64,000 nt of DNA from Liolophura sinensis (Eukaryota > Mollusca > Polyplacophora > Chitonida > Chitonidae): NCBI RefSeq assembly GCF_032854445.1, contig NC_088301.1, positions 27,884,402 through 27,948,401 of the forward strand. Reading direction: 5' to 3'. How positions within the stretch are numbered: the stretch's first letter is position 1; the number at the start of each line of letters is the position of its first letter. A model generated the notes under the pieces. The model was given only the letters and a program-made list of their open reading frames with translations, was not told the origin of the DNA and made no database searches. Positions 1 through 12,300 of the stretch are shown piece after piece. Made by a program: the position numbers and the translations under genes.

Positions 1-485
1 GCAGTTTCTTCAAAGAACTGACATCATATGCTTTACCTTATGCTTCTAACTTATTGCAAAAATATCAACCCAAACAATTACAACTCCCACACACAGCTTG
101 GTTAATTCTTGAAAGCAAACATGCAGCTGGTGAAATACTCCGAATAAATTTTCACACACAATGTTATGAGCAATTTTCGGCCACAGATTTTCTTTCACTG
201 TCGGTAGTTCAAAAATGGCTACTTCAACTCCTCTCTTTATGCTGGTCTGGCGGTTATCATAGCCACAGGGAAATTAATGGTTAACCATACACCGATTCAC
301 ACCGATAAATGCAAAAACTGGTGAATAACAGCAGAATATTCCTCTGTCAACATTGAAATGACTGACATTCGTCGTTGTTGTTGTTGTTGTTCTAAGTTCT
401 AAGCAGGCCGTCATATAGCCTATGCAAAACGCTAACTGTTGACATTATTGAAATCTGTTACATTTGACCGTACCATCATCGATGT

Positions 486-686
486 TCATAGTCCGGATAT
501 TTCTGTGTCTTGCCATTTTTGGGATTCCACGTTTGATACTCCATAAATAATAAAATTACGATTAAGGACAAAACTTTTTACAACACCGACACGAAAGCGG
601 CGAGACAGGTCGACCCTGACCTTTGAATACTTGCCTTGACCCTTCAACATGTCAAGCGGAAAAACCTTCAGCCGAAATTGCTCCAT
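486..686 (-). CDS. Possible short coding exon, divergent from ITPA
   Basis: A 66-codon frame starting MEQFRLKVFPLDMLKGQG with a basic, protein-like first half (YSKVRVDLSRRFRVGVV). Codons after about residue 40 look less coding, and a weak donor (GTT|GTAAAA) lies there, so this could be a first exon of a gene running off the left edge. No family recognised. The frame may be chance. Confidence 0.2.
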   Translation of the reverse strand: MEQFRLKVFPLDMLKGQGKYSKVRVDLSRRFRVGVVKSFVLNRNFIIYGVSNVESQKWQDTEISGL

Positions 687-1280
687 TGGCGTGCATCAAT
701 ATTTCGGAGATGTCCGTTGAAATGTACATGTAACATCTACGCATTCTAGAAGCACATGGATTTTATATTTTGCAGGCGGCTCATTCATAGTGAGTTATTA
801 ATGCAGTTGAAAATAACTTATCCGTTATCGCCCGGAAGAGGGCACTTATCCAGGACACCTGTACTTTTTACATTTTGGCGGGATTCTCCGAAACACGTGT
901 GAATATTTTGATTCAGCAAGGTTATTTGGCAGCCAGACTGTGTTTTCACTAATTTAGTTTAACAGAGTGTAAAACAGAAAATACGATCGCGCTAGGAATT
1001 AACGACAAATAGTTCTGAAGGTGTTGATGCAGTGCCTTTTCCTTTTTCTTCACCCTTGTCATTGACACTGCACGGAGGCCCACGGTTAGCTGTTTGAGTA
1101 GAAAATATTTCGAGGTAACCCCATAGAGGAGAGGATATGACATCCGCAGAGTAGACACTACCCTCAGATTGGATGAAGAACCGCCCTGTAAGCTGAGACT
1201 GACTGAAAAGGCTACGACCGAAGTCTGTGCTGGAGGAGACACAGTTATTGAAGGTTGACTAATACTAAACTATAAAAGTA

Positions 1281-1480
1281 NNNNNNNNNNNNNNNNNNNN
1301 NNNNNNNNNNNNNNNNNNNNNNNNNNNNNNNNNNNNNNNNNNNNNNNNNNNNNNNNNNNNNNNNNNNNNNNNNNNNNNNNNNNNNNNNNNNNNNNNNNNN
1401 NNNNNNNNNNNNNNNNNNNNNNNNNNNNNNNNNNNNNNNNNNNNNNNNNNNNNNNNNNNNNNNNNNNNNNNNNNNNNNNN
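1281..1480. other. Assembly gap (200 N) with identical flanks
   Basis: Exactly 200 N. The 18 bases before it (1263-1280, TACTAAACTATAAAAGTA) are repeated as the first 18 bases after it (1481-1498), so the two contig ends probably overlap and the true gap is likely zero or negative. Confidence 0.9.
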
Positions 1481-2095
1481 TACTAAACTATAAAAGTATT
1501 CATTGGAATTTTATAGTTGAGGTTGCTGTCATGTGGTAGATTGACAGCAGTTCATTGAAGAACCAGCTTTTCACAATGAAGGTCCGAGAAGGGGCTCATT
1601 CGTCATTGACGAACAAAAGTACAATCCTAGTCTTCATAACTGCTGCATTTATAACCCTTGCTGACTTTGAGAGTTTTAACGAGAGAGGATATAAATAAAA
1701 AGTTTAAATTAATAATTTAACAATTAACAAATTGCAAAACCCCATCACTTCCTCGCTACTAAAAATAAGAGGTACAGAAGTCGAAATTTTCCAGTTTGAT
1801 CACAAGAACAGCTACACAATTAACCTACTCCAGTCAGACACACGGTATATATGAAGGATACCCCCATGTGGGTCACATCAGCATGTGAACTTCGATTTCC
1901 ACAGCCAGAACCCAGTGCTCTACCAACTGAGCTATTAAATGGAAAAACCCAGTAGTTACTGCTAGTATAAGGACAGTTCTTCAAGTTACTAAGGCAAGCC
2001 TCAAGAAAACACACACACAGTTCTTACTGTACATGTATTAAAAAATGTGTGATACATATTTGTGTTTGGTTTTCGCAGATTCAAGGGAAAACAAC

Positions 2096-5000
2096 ATGGC
2101 CAAACCATTATCATTTGTCACTGGTAATGTCAAGAAGCTAGAGGAAGTTGTCCAAATATTAGGGCAGAACTTTCCCAGAAAGGTGAGAGCGTTCATTCAA
2201 AAACAAAGTTTTATTTGCTGTATATTGACTATTTTGATCACCTATCCTTTGACTATGCAGCTGTTACAGATATACACATTGTACTTTCTCAGCCAGATTT
2301 TTGTGAAGGTAGCTTAATGTATAAAGCCATAAATGCCCTTTATATTTAAGACTTATCACTGTTGAACTGGTTGCAGCTCACATGTTGTCAGCCATTTTCC
2401 TCCATGATTGAATGTTAAAGTATCTCACTGTCTAGTTGCGGAATAGAGTAGCTTTGATTCAAGCATTACGGAGAGAAACAGCCCCAAATGTGTTGGATTC
2501 ATGGTAAGGAATATTTGCTGCTGTTCACATGTGCACAGAAACTGGTTCAGTGTAAATCAATGGCGGGGCCTCCGTGGCTCAGTTGGTTAGCGCGCTAGGG
2601 CAGCTTAGTGACTCAGGAGCTTCACACCAATGCGGTAGCTGTGAGTTCAAGTCCAGCTCAGGCTGGCGTCCTCTCCGGCCGTATGTGGGAAGGCCCTTCA
2701 GCAACCTGCGGATGGTCAAGGGTTTCTTCCCACCATAATGCTTGCCGCCGTCGTATAAGTGAGATATTCTTGAGTACGGCGTAAAACACCAATCAAATAA
2801 ATAAATAATTTCAAATTAGACAAACCAAAAGGGTCCATCACACTTGTACATCAAAACTAGTCACATTTTCCAAGCCTATACCATTGCAGTTGGCGAGCTT
2901 TCACCATCAGCTGCTTTAAAGCAACTCACTTGAGGTTATGACGTGTCAGAAAAAATGTAGGTCTTCCAGCAACGTGCAGATGGTCTTTCCCACGGTTTTC
3001 AACGCGCTCTGCTCAGTTTCCTCCCACCAAAATGCTGACAGTTGTCATATGAGTGACATACTCTTGCTTGCATACGGCATAAAACAAGAAATTGAATCGA
3101 TAAATAAATAACTTTTTAAAATGCCCATGACATGCATAACTGCCTTACTCACGATCCTATGTGTCAGATTCGTCATCGCATAAGGAGTTTTATCACATCA
3201 CATCAGGAGAATTTTATGGTAACTGCTGAATTTTGTATTGCAGGACTCTTTGCTTATAAGGGTTAAATAGTGGTAGTCTTTGTTTATCCTTTTGAACCAA
3301 ACTGGCTCGGATAGCACAGTTGGTAGAACGTCCGCTTCGGGAGCGGTAGATCCAGGATCAATCCTGGATCGAGTCACACCTAAGACTTTAAAAGAGAAAG
3401 TTGTAACTTCCTCGCTTGGCGTTCAGCATGAAGGGAATAGTACAGCGACTGGTTGACCCGTATCAGTATAATGGCTCAGGCGGGGCGGCTTACTTGCCTT
3501 TGGTAAGTCGTCTCAGTGAAGCAGCACTAGATAAAAGAGCGCTGGAAATCCGTCCTGCGACAAGGAGGCACATTACGAACACCCTAAGGATTCTTTCGTC
3601 GTCATATGACTGAAAAATTGTTGAGTACGACGTTAAACCCCAAGCACTCACTCACTCATTTCTTTTGAACCATGGTGTTACTGGTAACTCCGTTTCATAG
3701 GGTATCCTTTATATCATTTTAATATTTCCACCAGGGTTATCTTGGAACTTAAGTAGCACTTATTGTGAGGCATAGTACCAGTCTGAACTGTTAGATAGTA
3801 TCTTGGTTTATATTTACCCTAATTCTTCTAAAATTTGGGACAGGTATTTGTAGTGTTGAAAAGAAGAATATTAAATTTCTTTACCAGCCTTTTTTAAAAG
3901 TAAAGATATGAGTATGTTGTTCATTAGATGGTTTAACCATGTGAGAAAAAAGAAACTCCATATTCCTGCTAGAATTACACATGTATTGGCTAAAATGCGC
4001 ATACCAGGTGTCCCAAGTTTTTTAAGAAATGGGGTACATCCATTCACCACAGTTTTCTCAACGTCATGCTTGCTGACGTGGTATAAGTGAAATATTCTTG
4101 AGTGCGGCGTAAACCCACCAAGCAAATAAATCTGACAAATAATTCCACCGTTTTTGTAGGTGGTTAATGTCGACCTAGATTTGCCGGAATATCAAGGTGA
4201 TCCTGACACAGTCTCGCATGAGAAATGTCGGACAGCTGCAGAGAGGCTGCAAGGCCCTGTCATGGTGGAAGACACGAGCCTGTGTTTTAATGCCCTGGGA
4301 GGGATGCCCGGCCCCTATATTAAGTGGTTCCTCGAAAAAATAGGCCCTTCAGGTACGTAGAGTTTCTTTGTTGAACAGGTCCTGCTTGCACAAGGAGATC
4401 GTAGTTACAGTTGAATGTAAACTCTACAGTTGAGTTTACGACTGATTGTCAGTTACACCGCTTGCAAAAAGGATTTGTAAGCTGGTTATAACTATCAGAG
4501 TTACACTCACGATTGTACAACACACTTGACTTACACATAATGGTTGCCCGCTACGATATGGCTGAAATATTGCCCATGTGGTGTAAAGCCATAATCATTC
4601 ACATAATGGTCGTCCTTATAACTAGAAAATGTACCATTTTCAGTAATGTTCTACATCAGACATTAAATGATTCAGCAGCTAACAACAGTAATGTGAAAAA
4701 AAAAGCATCTTTTTGAGACAATTAAATTGCATATCTCAAAAATTCCTAACAATCTTTTTTAGGCAAGTATATGTACTTCAGGTTAATTTCAAGACAAATG
4801 TAAACATTTAGAACAAGGTTGACCCGATTGTAAGTTAAACTGTCATAACTATCAATCCTTTCTTGCAAGTGGGTGTCGATTGTAAGTTAGGGCTATGATC
4901 ACGATCTTAATCATTTACAATCAACTTAAGCTTAGGACTGCCTCAGAGTGCAAGCTGCCTCAGAAATAAATGATGGCCCATTGTGTATTAGAAGTAAGGC

Positions 5001-5793
5001 CATCTCTTGTTACTCGAGTTTCATCTCCGGCCATCATTAATCCATAGTCAAATCATATCAAGGACTTTTGTAATCTTAGTACTACTTCGCTTGAAGCTTA
5101 GCATAAGAGGGATAGGCTATAACTGATGGGCCCTGTGCTAGTTTTGTGGAATTGGGTTTGGGCGTCATATCGGGTGTCTTCAAGCATGGTGATCCAGTGA
5201 AGCAGCACTATGTAATAAATCTTACATCATACGGAACTAATTCAGAATGAAGGCTCTGTTCCAGTAAAACAAAGGATACAATTGCAAAAATTAATTGAAT
5301 AAGCATTCTGGAAGTCCCTTTCAGTATGAGCTGTTGAAATTATAGCTATATCAGAATAATAGATTGTGAAGCCATGTACCAAGTTTAGTATGTTGAACCA
5401 TTTTGAAAAAATTCTGAGAAACTTTCCTGACAGACAGACTGACAGAAGATGGGTGAACCTGTAGTGCCCCGGGTCCTGAAGCATAAATGTATGCACATTT
5501 CAGGTCTTCACCGAATGCTGCATGGTTTTGAGGACAAGTCCGGATATGCCCTGTGCACATTTGCGGTGTGCGAGGGTCCAGGACAGGAAGTGCTTCTGTT
5601 TAGAGGGAAGACGGACGGAACCATTGTTGACCCCAGAGGTCCAGCCAAGTTTGGATGGGATCCTTGTTTCCAGCCAAACAACTTTGATCAGACCTATGCA
5701 GAAATGCCGAAGGAAACCAAGAATGGTATTTCTCATAGAGGGAAAGCTCTTAAAGCTCTTCAGGAACATTTCTTAAAGACTTCTTGGCAATAA
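2096..5793 (+). CDS. ITPA: Inosine triphosphate pyrophosphatase (ITPase), three coding exons, complete
   Basis: Hydrolyses ITP, dITP and XTP to monophosphates in the cytosol, keeping deaminated purines out of nucleic acids (family knowledge, Ham1/ITPA). Coding exons read from splice borders: 2096-2182, 4160-4352, 5504-5793; phases 0 and 1; 570 nt, 189 aa against 194 in human. The frame is open across both joins. Visible family motifs: [11 protein letters not shown] (residues 7-17, triphosphate loop), [13 protein letters not shown] (65-77, catalytic acidic residues), [11 protein letters not shown] (79-89), FGWDPCFQP (143-151, base pocket) and SHRGKAL (170-176). The start is the first ATG after a good acceptor (TTTTCGCAG, ending 2078), so a 5' UTR exon probably lies upstream. 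The intron before exon 2 carries SINEs; the one before exon 3 a foldback element. Human ITPA has eight exons, so this copy is intron-poor. Identity is secure. Confidence 0.95.
2565..2808 (+). repeat. SINE family A, full length
   Basis: tRNA-like head with A box TGGCTCAGTTGG and B box GAGTTCAAGTCC, a body containing CAACCTGCGGATGGTC and CACCATAATGC, and a 3' end TTGAGTACGGCGTAAAACAC followed by AATAAATAAATA. It sits in ITPA intron 1. Other full copies in the window define the same boundaries. Confidence 0.9.
2960..3110 (+). repeat. SINE family A, diverged 3' fragment
   Basis: Matches the 3' half of family A (CAGCAACGTGCAGATGGTC ... ATACGGCATAAAACAAG, AATAAATA tail) with many differences, so it is old. 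Confidence 0.75.
3305..3658 (+). repeat. SINE family B, full length with target-site duplication
   Basis: tRNA-like head (GATAGCACAGTTGGTAGAA, then GGATCGAGTC), a distinct body (GCAGCACTAGATAAAAGAGC) and a 3' end GACGTTAAACCCCAAGCACT followed by CACTCACTCA. The 11-bp duplication CTTTTGAACCA flanks it at 3289-3299 and 3662-3672. It carries a 65-codon open frame shared with other copies. Confidence 0.9.
4062..4130 (+). repeat. SINE family A, 3' end fragment
   Basis: ATAAGTGAAATATTCTTGAG and GCGGCGTAAACCC match the family A 3' end. It ends 29 bases before ITPA exon 2. Confidence 0.75.
4396..4935. repeat. Imperfect inverted-repeat element (MITE-like) in ITPA intron 2
   Basis: The left part (CGCTTGCAAAAAGGATT, CGATTGTACAA, TTACAGTTGAATGTAAAC) is matched in reverse complement by the right part (CTTTCTTGCAAGTG, CGATTGTAAGTTA, TTTACAATCAACTTAAG). 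The arms are about 120 bases and diverged, with no open frame between them. Edges are approximate. Confidence 0.45.
5340..5485. repeat. Possible interspersed repeat next to ITPA exon 3
   Basis: Contains the GACAGACAGACTGACAGA string and a CCAAGTTTAGTATGTTGAAC lead of a type often seen in invertebrate repeats. It ends just before the branch and acceptor region of exon 3. There is only one copy in the window, so the call rests on style. Confidence 0.25.
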
Positions 5794-5855
5794 TTTCTTT
5801 ATCATTTCACCTTGTAACATAGAAACTTGCATTTATGTAGTTCATGTCATCTTAT

Positions 5856-5861
5856 AATAAA
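5856..5861 (+). terminator. Poly(A) signal of ITPA
   Basis: AATAAA 63 bases after the ITPA stop codon, followed by an A/G-rich tract. It is the only canonical hexamer close to the stop on this strand. Confidence 0.65.
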
Positions 5862-5906
5862 AAGAAGAAAAGAAAAACATGTATATATTCTATCAAAGGT
5901 CTACTC

Positions 5907-5912
5907 TTTATT
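5907..5912 (-). terminator. Poly(A) signal of the annexin gene
   Basis: TTTATT on the plus strand, AATAAA on the minus strand, about 450 bases past the annexin stop codon. It lies 46 bases from the ITPA signal on the other strand, so the two transcripts end face to face. Confidence 0.5.
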
Positions 5913-6361
5913 TCTTTCAACTAGAGTCATTGTCAGCCAAGAGTTGTCAGAGGCAAAACAATGGTAATTTTTGAACAAGTTTGTGGTGCTTTCAAAGGCT
6001 GCCAGTGTGTTCACAGTAATTTTACTTGATTGCTTGTATGATAATGTGATAGAAAGACAGATAGCCATGGTTGCTCGGTGAAGGAACCTGACAAGTGAAG
6101 TGATTCAGCAAGTGATGTGATACGCATATGCTTCCTGTGTCCAATGTGTGACATGAGGTTTTAAAGCAATAACTGTATGTTGAAACGATAGGCTGCTGTA
6201 TATTTCTAGCAGTAGACCAACAAGGAAATTCCTGGATGGTCTACTGGTCAGAATGTCCACCCATAACAAGGACATTCCTGTAGATGTGATAATTTAAAAG
6301 CTGTTACAGATGTTCAACTTAGTTGGCTTGTTTTTACTGATTTTGGCTCAAAACTTGGACA

Positions 6362-9300
6362 TCATTCTCCCACAGTGCTCAGGAGCAACTTCCTGTAATC
6401 TCCACTTGTCTCCCCTTTAATGGCTGAGTACAAAGTCTGGCTGTATTTTTCAGCATACACTCTTTTGATGTCTTTCATGTCCACCTGAAATAAAAAGCAT
6501 AACAGAATTAGGCCATACCTGGTTTTGGGAGAAAAATATATGTATACATGAGTACCAGTTTTTAAACAGATTTCTTCACAGGAGAGTCTGGGGTTTTCAC
6601 CTGACCTTAGGTTATGTGTAAGTATCATTCAGAACCTTTCTCGAAAGATTTTTACTCTTGTTCTGCTCACTTTTCGCATAACAAAATTAGCTTCACACAT
6701 GTGTAATATTTTTGAATGTATGTTTAAGATGAAGTCTATGACCTGTCGAGCTGATTGAAACAAATGTGAACAACACTGATGGCACTTTATGAAATTGCTC
6801 CTATGGAGAGCAACATTAAAGGTTGAAATTGCTCCTATGGAGAGCAACGTTAAAGGTTGAAATTGCTCCTATGGAGAGCAACGTTAAAGGTTTTATTCAG
6901 AATGACAACTTTACTGAATCTTTCTATAAAGAAAGATATACTGATCAATGATGAACGGTCAGTTGCTGAAGAGATCTCATTATTCGATTTCATTCTTTAA
7001 CGTTTATTCAATCAAAGCCAGGATGGTGGGATGAGCGGTACATTCATGTAAAGTACATGTTAGATGATCTCATTCTTTTTTGTCATTTCATAAACTGGCA
7101 GGAACAAAATCAGCCTTTCTCTACAGAAACTAAACTTCAGGTTTATGTCAAATTGTTTTTTTCGATTTCGTACAGCAGCCAATCAGGGTGATTATGTTTG
7201 GATTGAAGAGTTGGCAAGTTGTCCAGTGAGCGAAGTACTCCGGTGCAATCCAAAGTCATGAGTGGCAACATCAAAATTGGTAACCTTAGCAAATTCTCTT
7301 CTAGTACTCTGTACGAAGGTAGTGGCTTGATAGGCACGGTATTAATATGCTGTGACTTAGACCGATTGCTCTGATTTGAGATTTTGGGCAAATTTGGTTG
7401 TCAAGAGTAGCCCCAAATGGTTTTGGAACATCATTGCTTAAACAGAATTCTGTGTGAAAACAGCAGTGTAACTTTGGGACTGACTGTGACTGGATTCGGG
7501 GTTTGACATGTCTGGTTCCACAGACATGGCATTCGGATGATCCAGCACCCTGAATATTGGTGTCGTAGAGATAGGTATCCACAGGCAGACGTTGTTAGGA
7601 TATGGTTGAATATGAAAGTTAGGTTTGACGTGACACCCTAAGCAGTGGAACGAACTGTACAGCACCTGTCGAATTGGAGACCGGAAGATACACTGCGACT
7701 CACCTCCGAGTGGCTGACAACAAGTTGCATAAGTCGCTCGTCATCCGTCCCAGATCCTTTAAAAGACTCGTGGAAACATTCGGCAAAGTATTCCAGAGGG
7801 CTCCTCACAAATCGAACTGTAAATCACAACACAAGCATGTGCCTAATGAAATGTAATGAGAGCACATGTGTATAGATGACATCTTCTAGTTATTCTGTGA
7901 GCTTTGGTATAGATATTAACATATTTATGTACATGTAGCATAAAATTTCAAGTTTTGAAAATATACCGGAGGCGACCGCTGTCTAGTGGTTACCGTGCAC
8001 AGCAGCACGATAACCCAGTGGCCTCTCCTCACCAATGCTATCGCTGTGAGCTTAAGTCCGACTCATGCTGGTCGAACATCGGCAGATATGCATCCCATTC
8101 TGTGGATGGTCATGGGTTTCCCCCGAGCTCTGCTCGATTACCTCTCACCATGTATAATACTGGCCACTTTCGCCTATAAGTGAAATATTCTCGAGTACGG
8201 CCGTAAATTCCATGAAGTAAATATATAAAGCGAAAATCTGCCATCTCGAATCATGTTAAATCCCTGCCATACAATAGACTGGTCAAGTGTAAACCCATTA
8301 TTAAGAACAAACTTAACCATCATCACCACTAGCAAGCAAATGGAGGGCAGAGAAATTCGAAGATCAATCTTCGTTCATAACATCAGCGGGAATACCTCAT
8401 GAGCGTAAAATCCCAGACACCTATTACAGTGATTAGATTTGAGCAGACAGACGCTGTCGCTAGCCATGTGCCTCACACCTGTTCAAGCCCATTATTTGTT
8501 TATTGTTAATCTGTTGTATGTTTCGTCTCACTTCTCAACAACTTTACTTTATTCATGAAGCTGTTACTCATTGTTCACAATGCCTGATAAATCCCAGGCG
8601 CTAATTTTAATTGTCCCACACTTAGACACAATGTCTGTTTATTGTTTATCTGCATGTTTCGTCTCACTCCTCATGTGGCTGAAATCAACAATTCCACTTG
8701 CTCTTTAAATACTATTGGGCTTAATCACTGAATGATCATTATGCATGGCATTTGTATTGTTATATGTCCCGTTATGCCCTTGAAAGAAAAAACTCAAGCT
8801 CCTGATTGTCAAATGTGCTGCACTAACACGCTAATCACTCCCCTGGCAATCCACCTCAGCTTCCAAATGCGAAAAAATCTAATAAGAGCTTTAGCCCACT
8901 CAAGCCCCTTCAGCATATGTGTAATTAATAGCAGATATGTTGGATGAACGCCATAGGGTACACTTTCCCATCTGTACCCTTGATTTATTTATTTTATTTA
9001 ATCGGTGTTTTACGCTACACTCAAGAATATTTCACTTTAACGACGGTGGCCAGCATTATGGTGGGAGGACAGCGCGCAGGTCGGGGGCTATTCTCTTTCA
9101 TCGGATGAACAAGACGTAAGCAGTTTGCCCACAACATGTCATGGCAAAGACAGGAATGATCAATATACGGCTTAGGCCAGAATTACTTTAGGCGGGAAAG
9201 GGTCTCCATTGCAAGTGAATTCATTGCGTGGCCTACACGGAAAATGCCTATCGACCACTCAGGCCGCGGGTTCGAGCCCAGATCTCGCAGTTCTTTCTAT

Positions 9301-12300
9301 GAGCTTTAGTGAGAAGACTTTTCAGGTCCCTGGCGAGAGCGGTGAGTTTTATAGGTTATGCAAAGTTGCCTCCATTAATAAAATTGATTACCGTCGTATA
9401 AGTGAACCATTCTTAAGCATGCCATTGGGGGTCAGTCCAATTTTATAGATAATACATAAACTTGTTTGCAAAGACAGACCTAGACTTCATTTATGAGAGT
9501 GTTTGAGACAATGATTTATCATCCACAGCATGCAAGCTTGCTCTGGTATTAGAACAGGACTATCCTGGAAATCCAACGAATGATTGGAATGGCCTAAAGC
9601 ATGTTAGCCTGGGGAGACTATATCTAATAAACAAGTTTTAGGAATATCCATGGAGATGGGCTTAAAAATTTGTCATTTCAACCCCCTAAATTACATACAG
9701 AATTTGAAGAAATTGATCTTAATGTAGTCAGACAAACACACCAGTGCAAGCGCTCACACACATACCTATTGCCAAAAAAGCCCTCTTCAAGTTTCCGCTA
9801 GTTTCGGCCGCCACAGCGCCCTCTATGTCTTGGTCATCCAGTTTCCGATACTCCTCGAATGTTCTCCTGAGATGACCCATACTTCGGTTAACAAGAATTT
9901 TATTGAAGACTGTTTCATCGGTACCCATTCGGTTACCCTCTCCTGCCTGTGAGGAAAGAAATATGCCTTCTGTAAGAATACAAACGTTCGTGCAAAAGAT
10001 TTCAAAAAGGTTTGGAAGTCAATTATCCTACAAAAAGCAAACGCCAAGACATTACAATCGTACTGATTAAATATTTTTGTGCATGCATGTATTTACTTAT
10101 TTTGCTTATTGAAATGATAAGTTGGACAATTATTTAGGTTCTGTAGGGAGATCTTTTTTAGTTTTTATCACAGTTTATAGCCTATTATGGAAGAAAATGT
10201 ACTCTTTGACAAATGTACGTAAGACTGAGCATGTGACTACATGAGACTTCATGGGGGTGAGAAATATTTAGTACTGCGTTCAATGAACATGCCATTTCTT
10301 GTTTATGAAGCAGTATTCTGAGTTTCAGTGGTTGGACATAATTATGTCTTTCTGCTGAATTTATAGGCCTATGTTTGCAACATCTAATAAACAAAAATTA
10401 ATAATGAAAACTGAAGCCTGTGGTCCGATGATTTTCCAGGCAATAAACATGCTTACATTATATAGGTCTTCAGCATCTTTCTTTACCAATTCCACGTCAA
10501 TTTCTGGTTCTTGGCTTCGCTGACCTTGAAGTAGAGAAACGAGTACACGTTCAAGGTCACCACTAGTTTCCCCTTTTATTGCTGCCTCCAGCTCATGGCC
10601 GTAGTCTGTGAGTAATAACAAATGCGTTAAATAATTAGGATTGGCAAGTTAAACGTATCACAGCTGTAAATATGCCGCTAATTGCGCATGGAATTTTCAC
10701 ACTCTCAAAGAATTTTAATTGCTATTGGCCTATTGATTACGTTATTTGTATACAGGGTATCTGTTTCCAAACACATTTAACAAACAACATTCAAAATAAT
10801 AAGATATTTCCAAGACCGTAAATTCCATGCCTTTATATTAAGTTTTAAAGATAAGAAGGTAAGAACTAAATATTTGCCAGAGAGCCCGAACCAGCAGCAT
10901 CTAGGATTCTGTGTTATTTTAACATACTCTTTCTGTAGTTTTCTCTGATTTCTTCAAGTTGAGATGGAGTCCGACTGACAAGAATTTCGATTAGTGTGGA
11001 TTCCTTTGTCCCCAGGCTCTGTAAACAATGGAAACTTACGAAGTTCACAAGCACGTCCGGATTACGCTTTTGAGCTACAGTTTAACATTTCAACTCCTTG
11101 CCTTCGCGTAGAAGCTCTATTTATAGGTCCTTACTTTTATTATTTGTTAATTTATTGACAGTCCGCATCAGTGTGATTTTAGAATCGTAGGGGGTTATAT
11201 ATAAACCGAATTTCAAACCGAACTACACACTTAACTGACTTGTATATCCAATGAAATACACTTCTCTGTACTATATCGACCTATACATCATGAATACCTG
11301 TCACTTGACTCACTGTGTTCTCATCCATACCTTCATTGCTAGGTAAAGGCAGTGTGCATCAAAATTACGACTCGGCATCAAGAAGTACAAACAGAGCGTC
11401 TCAAAATGGCCGCTTAACTCGTCCTGAAGATCATGAATAATAACCTGAAATGTAAAACAAAATCAGTCAGTAGTCATTCCCTGCCATTCACGTATACGGC
11501 CTTCATTACACCAAGATAGTATTTACATCTAAACAGCTCATGTAGAATCAGACAGCAAACAAATATAAGAAGAAAAAAATAGAGAGATTGGGAGGTGAGT
11601 AATATATGGGTGAATGTATATATAGAAGCAAGAATGAAATCATGGAGTCATAATTGTTACAAAATGAAACCTTTATGAAGGTATGAAAATATTTCTATTC
11701 TTAACTCAGTTTGAAATGTCGATGATGACGACAAAACTTAATCTATATAGGACTTAAAATTGCGGTGTGATAATTGTGTTGTGAGTGAGTGAGTGCTTGG
11801 GGTTTAATGTCGTACTTTACAATTTTTCAGTCGTATAACGACGATAATTGTGTTGTGACGGTGAAGTATACGTTGTCATCATCAACTGCGTTGTCATCAT
11901 AAACTGTGTTCATCGTGGTCACATACTGCGTTGTCATCATAAACAGTGTCGTGATCATAAATTGCGTTGTCATCATTAACTGTGCTCATGGTGGTCACAT
12001 ATTGCGTTGTCATCATAAACTGTGTCGTGATCATAAATTGCGTTGTCATCATAAACTGTGTTTTCAAGCTGTGGTCAGGTTCAAGGTGAGGTTCAGGTGC
12101 CGCGGTGACTTTTTTTGTTTATTTTGATGATTTTGGAAGCTTGTGAACTTTCATCGCTTTTTTTTTCTTCTGTTCTATATTCAGAAAAGAAGGTGACAAC
12201 GCACCTACCCTGCCGTCACATACTGCGTGGTGACCATAAACTGTGTCGTGATCATAAATTGCGTTGTAGCCATAAATGACGTCATGATGACAAAGTGCGA

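Larger units (their letters stand above)
1..2078. other. Region upstream of ITPA
   Basis: Holds a (GTT)n microsatellite at about 371-391, the assembly gap, and a weak minus-strand exon candidate at 486-686. The ITPA promoter and 5' UTR exon should lie here but no core promoter element is convincing. Confidence 0.5.

Noticed and set aside
949-1242. 97-codon minus-strand ORF next to the assembly gap
   Set aside because: No motif or splice context; it abuts the gap and looks like chance.
3303-3370. tRNA-like sequence with clear A and B boxes
   Set aside because: It is the head of a SINE (family B); it continues into the SINE body and does not fold as a full tRNA with acceptor stem.
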